Shown piece after piece: positions 34,925-46,015 of a DNA stretch of 64,000 nucleotides; within the stretch, counting starts at the first letter, position 1; each line of letters opens with the position of its first letter. The position numbers and the translations under genes are program-made. The notes under the pieces are model-generated. The model had not been told where the DNA came from. It saw only the letters and a list, made by a program, of their open reading frames with translations, and made no database searches. Origin of the DNA: Krasilnikovozyma curviuscula (Eukaryota > Basidiomycota > Tremellomycetes > Cystofilobasidiales > Mrakiaceae); NCBI GenBank assembly GCA_014825775.1, contig MVAQ01000109.1:1-64000 (forward strand), given 5' to 3'.

Positions 34925-37900
34925 ATGTACCCCGGCTTTTCCGGATCCTCGAAGCAGAAGAACGTCAATCTATCTTCAGGGCCAGCAGCCAAGAGCAGGG
35001 AGCAGGTCCTCCAGGAGGCTGCTGCCTTGCGAAGCAAACGAGAAGCTCAGCGCAGGAATGACACGGCGACTCGAGTGCTGCAGCGGGTCTGGAGAGGCAA
35101 GAAAGCAAGGAAGGACTTCAAGGGGAAACTCAGAGCTGATGTGATAGCCAACACATCGAATGGTATCTGGACAGAAGATACCGTCAAGTCGCTGGTGTGG
35201 GGATATGCTGGTGAAGGAGTTGGTAATCAGACTTGGGCGCTCGCTAGGCAAGGCAGTGAGTACATCCGAACGAATTTCTTACACGGCCCATAGTGTGCTT
35301 GTATTGACCGGAAGTTCTCTGCTTATCTTCACCTCGTAAAATGAACCAGATCCAGCCAACGTTTTGTTGCCGCTATCTCAGCCTGAAGCCCTCTCTTACT
35401 TGTCGACACTGAAACGACTCTGCTACATCATCATCCTGCAAGCATCGAGGGCTATCCCGTTAGTACTAGTAGATTTACATTTTTGAGGCCTTGTTCCCAT
35501 CTGACGAACGACTTTATGATAGACCCCTGGATTCGCAGTCAGCACTAGAAACACTCGCCTTCCTCCTCCAGCCCTCCTCTTATAATGGTGTTCTCCCAGG
35601 ATCGGAACCTTCTGTGATGGTTTTAGAACTAACTACGTCGATATGTGCGGCTGGTGGTGTGCCTCTACTGGTCACAGCTTTATCGAATATCGTATGTCGT
35701 TTACCGACAGACGCTAATGAAGTTGCAACACCAAGTCTAATCACTCTCTCTCTCTCTCATTCTAGAATACTACTGACAAGAAGAATCCAAGAATACCTCA
35801 TATAATTAACATTCTCGTCGCTCTGTTGCAGAATCAAACCTCCACCCATTCCATCCTTTCAGCACTCCTACCCCTCAACCTTCTCCCGAACAGGCTCCCC
35901 ATCCCTTCTTTGACCCTCTTGGCCAGAAATTTCCCTCTACAGAATATCCTGGCATACTCTCAAACGCCCGAAGGAAGAACAGTCTGGAGCTCATGGCAAC
36001 GGGAAGATAGGCTCAACGTCCTTAGTAACTTAGCTGCATTTGGTACACCAACGGTGAAGAAGATGGATGCGAAAACCAAATCCACCTGGTCAGAATTTCT
36101 TGGAGGTCTTCTCAGCGGTCTTGAAGGCGGTATCGAAATCAGCGGATCAGACACCTCGGGCGCGAGCTCTCTGTCAAAGCCGTCGCACATCCAGGATTCG
36201 GACGAGTCAGACGTCGAAATTGTCTCGCATCCGTCAGCACTCGTTCCCTCAACTCCCAAACGACCAAAATTCAAACCAATCGCACAAAAACTTCTCTCAC
36301 ATCTTCAAGCGCTCGCAACACCAGCTCACATTGATTCCCTCTTCACGCCAACCCCTGCCGCGACCTCACCCGTGTACAACTTCGTCCTCGCGCTCGTCGC
36401 GGCATGGCCAAAAAAGTTTGAAGCGATCCTGGGAGCTATCGAGTCGAAGCGAGGCTCGTTTAAAGAGCTCTGGCGAGGCGTCGTCAGAGGTAGCTTGTTG
36501 TATAGGAAGATTGACGCCTGTCGTGGTGGTGGGAAGGAAGTTAACGCTGCCCTCAAAGACCCAGCACTGGTGCTTCTGTGGCCGTCATTCTTGCTGCTGA
36601 CGTTGATGCACATCCATCTACTTCATGCGATGGGTGATGACGAGTTCTTCTCGCCTACCCTCAATCCGCTGTCTCTCGATGAGGTGAGCTGATTCTCCTC
36701 TTGTGCCAAAGTTCCGTCTCCTGAATGAGTATCTTTTTCGCAGACTGTCAGTCTTTCTGGACTTTGGCGTAACATCGCTTTTGCTCTCTATTGGAATCCT
36801 CTTCCTGAGGGAAAACTGGCTTGGGGATGGACCGCTGAGGATGTGAGAAAGACGGTGGATCGAGCGATGTCTGGCGTGTACGAGCGAGACTCGAGAAGAC
36901 AATTCACTTCGCCTGGGCATTGGGTCATGATTGGCGGAGAGACGACAAGCGTTGACGCTAGAGGCTTCGTTGAAGCTGCGATGTGAGTTTTCCGTCACTG
37001 CTTTGGTCCGTTTCAAAACGCTGACTGTCTTCAAACGCTTTCCCTGTACAGTGCTGAAGAGAGAGAACTTGACTCTGCGTCTGCTGAGTCAGATGAGCTG
37101 GATCCTATGTTCGGGGATTCAAGAAATGCTCGAATGAGGTTGGCGAGACGAGTGATGTCTAAAGTGAGTTCCACGCAGGACCGTCCAAAGAATCAGGGAG
37201 CTAACAGAAACTGTTCAACAGCGACATCTCGCTTTCTTGTCTCCACGTCTTGGAGTACTCAATAATATTCCTGAAGTTGTACCCTTCGAGCTCAGAGTGG
37301 AGATTTTCAGAGCCTTCATTCGGTGAGCTGCTTACAATACAGCTTCATCAGCATGGTTGCTAATTTCTTCACTTCCTTCTCACCCAGAAACGACCGAGAG
37401 CGTCTGGGCATTCAGAGATACAGTGCTAGCTCCAGAACTTACCATGCTACTGTCCATAGAGGCAAGATCGCTCAAGATGGTTATTCAGAGCTGAACGCTC
37501 TCGGGCCAGGTCTAAAGTCAACCATCGCCATCACGTTCATTGACCAGTTTGGCCAAGAAGAGGCTGGAATAGATGGTGGAGGAGTGTTCAAGGAGTTCCT
37601 TACGAGTCTAAGTAAAGAAGTCTTCAACACCGATCGAGGTCTCTGGCTTGGAACGAAGCAGAATGAACTGTACCCAAATCCACATGCCTATGCGAAGGAA
37701 ACGCATCAGCTGGACTGGTACCAATTTGTTGGAAGAGTGCTTGGAAAGGCATTGTAGTAAGTTCTTCCCACATTTGTGCTCCGCTTTCAATCTGCTGACA
37801 TCTTCCGCGGCCTTGCCATACATAGTGAGGGAGTTTTAGCCGATGTATCTTTCGCGCGATTCTTCTTGAGCAAAGTAAGTTTATTCTTTCGCTTGTTCGA

Positions 37901-38775
37901 AACATTCTTCTGATATTTTCATGATTTGCACACTAGTGGCGCTTGGGTCAGCAATCCTACTTCGACGACTTGGCGTCCATGGACGAAGAGCTCTACGACG
38001 GCCTCATCAAGCTGAAGCACTACGACGGTAACTTTGAAGATCTCGCTCTGACATTTACTATCGATGTTGACGACTTTGGCGCTACGGAAACAATCGACCT
38101 GATTCCAAACGGATCGAACGTCGCCGTCACAAAGGCTAACAGAATGAGCTACATTGAGCTGGTGTCGAACTATAAGTTGAACCTCCAGATCAAATTGCAA
38201 TGTGAAGCGTTCTTTTTGGGTCTAGCAGATATCATAGATCCGAAGTGGATTCGAATGTTCTCTCCAACTGGTAAGCATGCTGGCTTGTTGAGGCATACTA
38301 GATACTGGATCCTCACATGTTTTTATTTTTAACCGTAGAACTCGGAATGTTAGTTGGTGGGGTGGACGGAGATATTGACATTGACGACTTGAGGAGGAAT
38401 AGTGTGTCTCACGGCCTCTCTGAGGTCACGGAAAGAACATTCTGGGAGGTTGTGCGAGGGTTTGATCCTGCTGAGAGACGAGCGCTTGTCAAGGTTTGTG
38501 GGATTTTTATCAGCTGCTCACATTTATCATCCTGGTGCTGACATGGTATTTTTTCTGTTCAGTTTGTGACATCTTGTCCTCGACCACCAATGCTTGGATT
38601 TAAAGAACTCCAGCCGCTATTTTCCATCAGAGGCAGCGGAAGCGATCCTCACAGACTGCCCAGCAGCGCAACATGCGTCAATTTGCTCAAGCTTCCAGGG
38701 TATACCGATGCGAGAACGATGAGAACCAAGCTTCTCCAAGCCATCTCCAGTGAATCTGGATTCGACTTGTCATGA
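34925..38775 (+). CDS. HUL5: HECT-type E3 ubiquitin ligase, UBE3C/HUL5 family
   Basis: ATG 34925 begins [20 protein letters not shown] and a basic helix with an IQ-like element ([16 protein letters not shown]), the N-terminal signature of Hul5/UBE3C. A long helical middle follows. The HECT domain spans the last 380 residues: [71 protein letters not shown] and the catalytic region [16 protein letters not shown], whose Cys is the thioester acceptor. It ends ESGFDLS at TGA 38775. Around nine introns; estimated length about 1,100 residues, as in human UBE3C. The family extends ubiquitin chains on proteasome-bound substrates and acts in protein quality control. Confidence 0.94.
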
Positions 38776-39621
38776 CCGCAGATGGGCGTGTCCGTGAATT
38801 TGATATGCTTGTGAACCGGTGATATGAAACTTGGAGAGCTATAAAGAGGCTTTACTTCTTCGAAGTTATTAAGGCCTCATTTTTATTTATGGCAATCCAT
38901 TCTCCGATATAGACCTGTGCTTGTTTGTCATCACAAGCAAGGTGGGACGTCAGTTTTAGGATTTGTTTCCATGTAAATTCTACATGCCCATGTGCCATCT
39001 TTCGACAGAATTCTGTTTGCTATCTTCGGTAAGAAAACCACTGTGATAGAAGACGGTGTCCTTCAGCCTTTCGCTTAGATCTTGCGAAAAGTACGAAGAC
39101 GCAATTATTTCTCACGTCTTCTTTCATGCCCGCTTGCTGGCTTGTTCGTGCTGCTCACATGTAAGACTATGCTGTGATGTCTCGCAGAATTTAACGCTTG
39201 TTAGAGTAGCGAGATGACAGCTTCGGTTTCATTTCCTCTACTGGTATACTCTGACAAGATATAGATATTCGCTCCGTTTTTTACTTTGAAGCGTGATGGC
39301 CCTGGTTGATTCGGGGACAGGAAACGCGTCATTCTTCAAGCAATACTTGGACAAGATAGGTGACGGGAACTATACTTACGTGAGTACAACCTTTTCGAGA
39401 GACTGTAGATTTGCTCTAATGACTTTTCAAAAGGGAAGATAGAGCGGACCTAAGCGACTTTTCCACCTTGCCGGGGCGGGAGCAGTCACAATTTACACCA
39501 TGCTTACATCCTAATGCAAGCACTTGCAGTAGATAGTACATACACTAACTGAACTTTTGACCAAAGCTACATTTCGTCTATCCGGAAGTTCTTGTTAAAA
39601 CTTCGCGTGACATTCATCACA
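38776..39621. other. Convergent spacer between HUL5 and HAP2
   Basis: About 850 bp where two 3' ends meet. One 48-codon open frame starts at 39296 (MALVDSGTGNASFFKQYLDK) but has no recognisable family and no spliced extension that I could find. No RNA or repeat was seen. Confidence 0.5.
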
Positions 39622-41310
39622 CTAGTAATCCTCGTCAAACTCCTCTTCGTTCAACCAACCTTCAACCTGTATCGGCTCCAGCATATCCTGTTCATCTAGT
39701 GGATTATGCTGGTGATGATGGGGATATTGCGATGGCTCGTCGATGGGGCTGAAGGTGTGAGTTGTTGTTGATTTGAGGTATGCCTGTTGTTGCGGAGGTA
39801 GTAGCAGTTGTTGTTGCTGCTGGTGTGGATCTGCAGGTGTCGTAGATGTAGAAGGTGACTGTGGTATTGACTGAGGAAGAGCAGCAATCTCTTCTGCTGT
39901 CTGCGTGATTCAAAAAATAATAATCACAGAGGTTGGCGACAACGTCTAGCGTTTCAGAGTTGTCGACGTATCATACTTACAAGGAATCGACCACCTTTCC
40001 CTCGTGGTCTTCTCAAAGCGTGTCTGTGCCTAGACTCGTGCAAGTACGGCTTCCTCTCTCTCTGCACTCTTCCAAGCTCTTCCAGCCTCGCTCTGGCCGC
40101 CCTGCGTTTAATGATTCTTGCGTACTGCTTCGCATTCACGTATAGTGGTTCTTCGTCTTGTGCCACATTCAGATCAGGCGTCGCCGTTCGTGTTTTGACG
40201 GTCGTGCTTTGAGCCTCGACTGCGTGAATGGCAGACGGCGTCAAAGTCGGAGCTGGTGGCGAAGTTGGGACGCTGGGTGCTCTGGCACTACTCGTCGAGT
40301 GCTGAGAAGGTGGTGATAGAGCTTGTGCTATGGAAGCCATACTGTGATGCTGTGCTTCTTTTTTTATAAATGGTGGTGAGACGATCGGGTGAGGAACATG
40401 ATCTGGGATGACAGGAGGTGCAGCTTCTTCCAAAGCTTCAAGTTGTCCCAGACTTTGGAACTCATCAGGGTGGGATTCTGGCGAGAGCTCGAACGGATGG
40501 TGGGAGGTGTGGTGTCCGTTGGTGTGATGATGACTGACGGAGAACCCGCTCCCGTCAAGAACGTTGCCGTGGCTGAAGGGCTGACTTTGTTGGTCGTGCG
40601 GGAAATCGTCTGAGATCTCACCCAAAGGAGAGGCGAGATGAGTAGGCTGGTAGTGTAAACCTTGGTCCTGAGATGGGTATGAGCTGGTTTCAAAGGCATT
40701 GTGTGAAGTGTTCGTGGCGGCCGAAAGAGGCTGGTGCAAGAGTGACTGGCCGTGACCATTATGATGGAGAGGATGTTGATCGTGAGTGTCGTTGGGAGTT
40801 AAAGGATGCTGGTACAGATGCGACGATTGGTACGCTGGTTGCTGTTGACATATAACCGGTAGTATGGGACGGCCGAATGGAATCAGCTTTTTTTCTCGTT
40901 CGACGACGGAAAATCCACCCATATCGAATAGAAGGTAGGCCCTTGAGACTCACGAAATAGCTCAAACCAAACCCAGAATCACCATTTGTGCCTCCTCCTG
41001 CTGACAGCAAGTCGTCGATACCAATTTCTCCGGGCGTACTGGACGTTCCAGGAAATGGCGCCCTCAACCGATGATTTCCGTGGTAGAATGAATGATGCTG
41101 GGGCTGGGTAGGATGAGGATATGCTGGAGGATTAAGCAGAGGATGACTTGAGACTAAGGGAGGGGAGGAAGAGCCTTGAGGGGCTGAGTATTTCATCCCA
41201 CGGAAAGAGAAACGGAAAACGGGGTTAGGATGAGCTGGATGCCCTTTTTTTTCTTCTTTACTCGGGAAGACGACAGAAGACAGGAGCAACTCACCCAGAT
41301 CAGTAGCCAT
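39622..41310 (-). CDS. HAP2: CCAAT-binding factor subunit HAP2 / NF-YA
   Basis: ATG 41310 starts a short first exon (MATDL plus G) joined to [21 protein letters not shown] His/Gln/Pro-rich region follows, then the conserved core [20 protein letters not shown] (subunit-association helix), a linker and [20 protein letters not shown] followed by GGRF (DNA-binding part). After the last intron the tail is Gln-rich ([13 protein letters not shown]) and ends [13 protein letters not shown] at TAG 39622. HAP2 forms the heterotrimeric CCAAT-binding complex with HAP3 and HAP5 in the nucleus, controlling respiration, iron and sterol genes in fungi. The core is longer and flanked by more low-complexity sequence than the yeast protein needs, which is usual in filamentous and basidiomycete fungi. 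Confidence 0.95.
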
Positions 41311-41818
41311 TGCTCCTCTCTATCCCTCAGAGTCCCAAAAGCTTATTTAACAACTTGACGATCCTGGTTGTTGGCCTCTAACTGATAAGATTGCTCCTTT
41401 CGTTGTGATTGGACAACCTGACGGCGACCAAAACTAAGCGTGATCTGAAGCACAAGTATGTGTTGAGATTGAAGGCGTTACTGGTTATTGAAAAATGCCA
41501 AGCTTGGGTCAAATCGATAGTTGCAGTTCGAATGAGGCTCCATAGGCCGATGGGAATGAAAAATCGGTTCTGGATATCATGGTATATTTACGGCGATTTT
41601 TCTCAACGTGTGCAAAACAAAACAGTGAGCAGTAGATGCATCCAGGAGTGGCTTAAGCTAGAAGCTGGAGATGTGAGAAACTATTCGAAATGACAGCCAC
41701 CACCGCTCTCTCAAGAGCCTTCTCTCCTATAACACATTTTTGATCAGATAACAAGTATACAATAGTATCGTACCCCTCTGTCCTCAGCCCTCTTATCATT
41801 TAAGCGTGCTTCAACTGA
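41311..41818. other. HAP2 upstream spacer
   Basis: About 500 bp between the HAP2 start and the UBR7 stop. No gene, RNA or repeat was recognised. Confidence 0.5.
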
Positions 41819-43671
41819 TCACCTTGAGTTCTTCTTCTTGAAATCGGCAAAGAACTCCTCAATATCGGCTCTTTCCATGACTTTCTCTTGGCCTCTCGTG
41901 TTAATGAATTGGATAAGAGCTTCTCTGTAGAGAAAACAAGGGCAACCTAAAGTAATCAGTTATCAGGGGGTTTGATCTAGAACAAGATGAAAACGCACGA
42001 CATCTTCTGGAAGCCCTGAATCGCGTCGATGGCATGTTCTCTCGGGAGGGTTTTGAGAGCCTCAGCTGCCAGGCTGTCCAGCTTCGCATCAGTCAGATTT
42101 TCTTAGATGTAAAACCCAACATCAGTTTGAGTACTTCTGTCGGGACTAGTCAACGAGGCAAATTACCTGCTGTGGCATCCGCTGGAGTATACGTCTCTTC
42201 CTCTTCAAGTAGATATGGAACCTTTTCCAATAAAGGAAGATGCTGCATAAACAAAGGGAGACGTGAACCCTCGCCTTTCAAAAAACGATGCGATGGAGAA
42301 CGCACCTTCGGGCACAAACACCAGTTATCCCTCCATCCATCACTGAAGAAAACATCACACCTTTCTGAACCTTTCACATTCGCAGACGAAGGACTCGCTT
42401 GAGCAGATTCTCTCGCCCTGATCAATGATTTTATGTTCTCTGACTGGACAGGAGCCGTACAGCTAGCTTCAGCCATCTTCAGTTTCTTTGCGTCTGATCC
42501 TTCAGCATCTTCTGCATCAGCTGGTCGTTTACCACTAGCGTTCAAAGGTGGGCTTGAAGGTGTGTGGACGGATGACGATCCGGTTGGGGCCATCGTTTTG
42601 TCCTTCCCTTCGACTCTCCATCCCGAACCATCAAACAGCTTCATGATGACCATAGCGCCCTCAGTACCCGCTCGCTCCTTCAGGACTTTATTAGAGAGGA
42701 CACATTTCTCGCAGAAGAACGTCTCGAAGCTGTCTTCGTCAATCATCAACTCCATGTCGCCAGCGCTGCCATCAGCACCCAGTGGGGAGAACAAGCCTTG
42801 GAACCCTGCATCTTGATTTGAGACTGGGACAGCAAGATTGACACATGACTCGTGGAACCAATCCTCACAGCCCTGAAGACGGGAAGAGAGGAAAGTGAAA
42901 GTGGAGGTCAGAGGTAGGTAAGAAGGCGTTTCAAGCAGCGGGGAGCAGAAGTCGAATCCAAACTTACCAGACAACATATCATAGTCTCTTCCTGTTCAGA
43001 AGTGGGATCGTAGGTTGAATTACAGTAACAGAACTTGGAAGGATTCTCAAAGTTGTGATTGTAATTGTTCTTGACGTTCATCTCCGGTCGTTGGTGGATC
43101 CCAGCTGGAATTAAAGAGCATGTTTGGAATGGAAAGGAAGCAGTTGAGCAGTCGCAACGGAAATCTCGTTTAGTGAAGAGCTCCGACAGGTCGTGGTCTG
43201 TCGAAAAAGGGCATAATTGACAATAGTTAAGAAACTGAGTTCCTCTACTGGAATTAAGGAGAAGGAGACACCAACCAGTGTGACAGTTTACACTACAGCT
43301 GTAGCAAAAACCACCACTTTTTCCATTGGCAGCTGGGGGACAGGTATTACAGGAGTATATGGCTTGACCTAGATGTAAAGACGAAAGCACGCGTCGAAGG
43401 GCAGTCAGGATATTACGTTGATTCCTTTACCATCATTGAAACCAGTAACGCACGAGAGATAATACTCACGAATATAGCCTTTGTCGTAAGTACAAGTGGT
43501 GGTATCGCCAGGTAGGATCTCCTGGGCAGCTTGAGCCATGTCTCGAGCTTTTTGAAGGATGGTATCCATTGTGTAGCTCTCGTTGGGGTCCAACGAGCTG
43601 AAAAAGGATGGAACGAGAAGCGGAAGAGTTGAGTCATTAGGCCCACCTGAAGTTGAAGACGAGGATGCCAT
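41819..43671 (-). CDS. UBR7-like protein (UBR box plus PHD finger)
   Basis: ATG 43671 (MASSSSTSGGPNDSTLPLLV). The UBR-type zinc domain reads CTYDKGYIRQAIYSCNTC, FCYSCSVNCHTDHDLSEL and RDFRCDCS, with the Cys/His spacing of N-degron-binding boxes. A PHD-like part follows: KFCYCNSTYDPTSEQEETMI then CC, GCEDWFHESCVNL and FFCEKCVLSNKVL. A Ser/Ala-rich linker leads to a helical C-terminus (DIEEFFADFKKKNSR, TGA 41819). This domain order is that of UBR7; in animals it is described as a histone H2B ubiquitin ligase and chromatin-associated factor, so ligase activity here is inference. About seven introns. Confidence 0.88.
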
Positions 43672-44577
43672 GTTGTATTTGGGCTGGTCGAGGTCAGCAG
43701 CTAGCCATTACGTAGTAGCTGCAGAAGTCGGTCGCGTTCGCTTCACCGCCTCACGACTAATTGTTTCTACGAGTACTTCTTTCATGATACCCATAGGAAT
43801 CTAGATATTTCTAAATAGAAACTTGGAATTTGAGAATAAACGCCAAAACCCAAGAAATGCATTCAAGCGCAACACGTGCTTCCCTTCATTGCAACCTTCA
43901 CGCTGTGAGATGGAGAAATGTTCTATCATGTGTCTAGTAATCGTCTCTACAGCTCTGTTGGCTTTGTACTCTCCTTCAAGAGGCTTGATGTGCGCGCTGT
44001 GCGCAATCAAGGGTGTGTCTGATGCTGCCCAGGCATCGAAGGCAGAAAGCCCTCGACCTGTCGCCGTTGCCGTCAGTTGGATGGAAAATAGACCCTCCAC
44101 TCGTTGTTCACGAAAGGCTCAATCTGATAGACATCAAGAAAAAGCAGCGTCATTACGCCCCTTCTTTGGGGAAATGGGAGGTCGTACAGATTTTGATATT
44201 TTGGCAGCAGCGAGCGAGATTTGGTGGGAGGTGCAAGGAGAGCAGCTACGTCAGAGCCATTTTCTGTCTGCAACCAGCTAAATCCTCGAATTTTAGGCAA
44301 GATCCTGTATTTGAGACTCGAAATTCTCAGAGCTGTGGTTGTCACTACCATATCCATCTGAGAGGGTTTGATTCGACTGTGAGTTAGTTGCCTGCCGTCG
44401 ATTCTCGTCCGCTCTCAAAAGGTACGAATTCCTTGCTTCAAGAAAAACCTGCTTCCTCTCCAATCCTGAGTCAGTCTTCAAGAAACTCATAGCAGAGACC
44501 GGCAGGTGAACGTGTGAACCTCCTAGTTGGGCGTAGTTATCCTTCTCAGTTCTAACGTCAGCGTCGCTATCACACCA
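43672..44577. other. Divergent spacer between UBR7 and the SDR gene, with overlapping uncharacterised ORFs
   Basis: About 900 bp between two start codons. Open frames occur on both strands: plus 43823-44281 (152 codons if read from a TTG; first ATG internal, at MEKCSIMCLVIV) and minus 44490-44293 (MSFLKTDSGLERKQVFLEAR, 65 codons). Neither has a family I recognise. One of them may be a small gene, or all may be chance. Confidence 0.35.
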
Positions 44578-45628
44578 ATGAGCGTCGCAATCGTTCAAGG
44601 AACATCCAAAGGACTTGGTCTTCACCTAACAGCTCAGCTTCTCAGTCACTCCAACCTTAAAATTGTTGCTCTGACCTCCCGATCGCCATCAGCGACCAAA
44701 AACTCGATCTTGAGCGTCACAGGCGTGTCATCAAAATTCTCGGACAGGTTGACAGTGTTAGAAGTTGAAGGGATGGATGACGGAAAGAGCTCTGAAGCTG
44801 CTGCTAAGAGGGTGGAAGAAGAGTTTGGGAAATCGAGTGTTCGAGCAGTGATATGTGCCAGTGGAGTGGTGAGTCTGTTTGTTACTTCACCACCTTATCC
44901 CTCTCCCTGACCCGATCCCACTTATGTGGTTTTTGTTTGAATACTTCTTAGCTTCATCCTGAAAAGAGGATTTCTCAATTCACGGCCGAATCATTCCTGT
45001 CATCGGTTCACCTCAACACTTTGTCGCATTTCTTGACCTACAAAGCTTTCATGCCGCTGATCCCCAACCTCCGATCTCTCAACGAACAGAAGAAGAATTG
45101 GAATGAAGACCCCGCTAAAGGCGTATTGAAGGACGATTTGAGCCTGATGATGAGCTTCAGCGCGCGCGTGGGCTCAATAGGAGACAATCGGCGCGTCTCT
45201 TGCTCCCCCCCCTTTTTTTTTATCGTAGCGTATAGTCTGACAACAACCTAAAAATAGATCTGGGGGTTGGTACAGCTATCGAGCTTCCAAATCCGCGCTA
45301 AACAGCTTGATCGTCACACTCTCCCACGAGTTGGAGATGGCGAAAAGCTCCGCGATAGCGCTCTCTTACCATCCTGGAACCAACAAAACGGACTTATCAG
45401 CTCCGGTAAGCTCATTTTAAGGTTCTTCGGGTTATACTGCTCGTGTTGCTGACGTTATTTAAGACTCTGCCTGCGTAGTTTGTGCCGGCGAGTTCGAAAG
45501 CGAGCGAAGATGCAGGGTTATTTGAAGTGGATGTTGGTGCTGGAAAAGCCATGAGCTTAATCAAAAGTTTAGAAAGGAGTCACAACGGTTCGTTCCTAGA
45601 CTGGAAGGAAGAGAAAATAGTCTGGTAG
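44578..45628 (+). CDS. Short-chain dehydrogenase/reductase (C-factor/sniffer-like)
   Basis: Exons 44578-44868, 44952-45190, 45258-45405 and 45479-45628 give 275 residues. The start MSVAIVQGTSKGLGLHLTAQ carries the NAD(P)-binding TGxxxGxG-type motif as QGTSKGLG. The active site is read as the MMSFSARVGSIGDN serine region followed by YRASKSALN, the YxxxK pair. The end is SFLDWKEEKIVW. SDRs of this subfamily are cytosolic NADPH oxidoreductases of unknown substrate. The frame over the second intron works only if exon 2 stops after GACAATCG, leaving GC rather than GT at the donor. The nearest GT (three bases later) shifts the frame out of YRASK. The junction is unusual or the sequence contains a one-base error (see findings). 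Confidence 0.82.
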
Positions 45629-46015
45629 CGCTGAAGCGCTGTAATGCTACGACTCGGTCTTGTTTACATAATTGTATTGAGCGGAATCAAAAATGAAACG
45701 CAAACTTCACGCAACCTTGCAACACGGATTCAACAGACGGGAAAATGCAATGCTTAATGGCGAATACGGAAGAAGGTACTAATAGTGAATTTGGATGATG
45801 GGCTTGTACAATGATTTGTTGCTGTTTTTGCTCTGAGAGACACAGTTCGTACATGACATTGAGTGGATCAATTATGTTTTGCGCAGAAACTAATAATAAT
45901 AAGAGGAGGAGGTATAGAAAGAGAATCAAGAAAGATAGGTGCGAGTTGATGAGAGGTAGAATTGAATCAACGATGCAAGTTTGGTGCTACGAGGGATGGG
46001 ACGGTGTTTTATCGT
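45629..46015. other. Convergent spacer between the SDR and URA2 genes
   Basis: About 390 bp between two stop codons. Nothing was recognised in it. Confidence 0.5.

Noticed and set aside
39296..39442. 48-codon frame MALVDSGTGNASFFKQYLDK between HUL5 and HAP2
   Set aside because: No family, no spliced continuation, and it lies between two gene 3' ends. Too short to claim.
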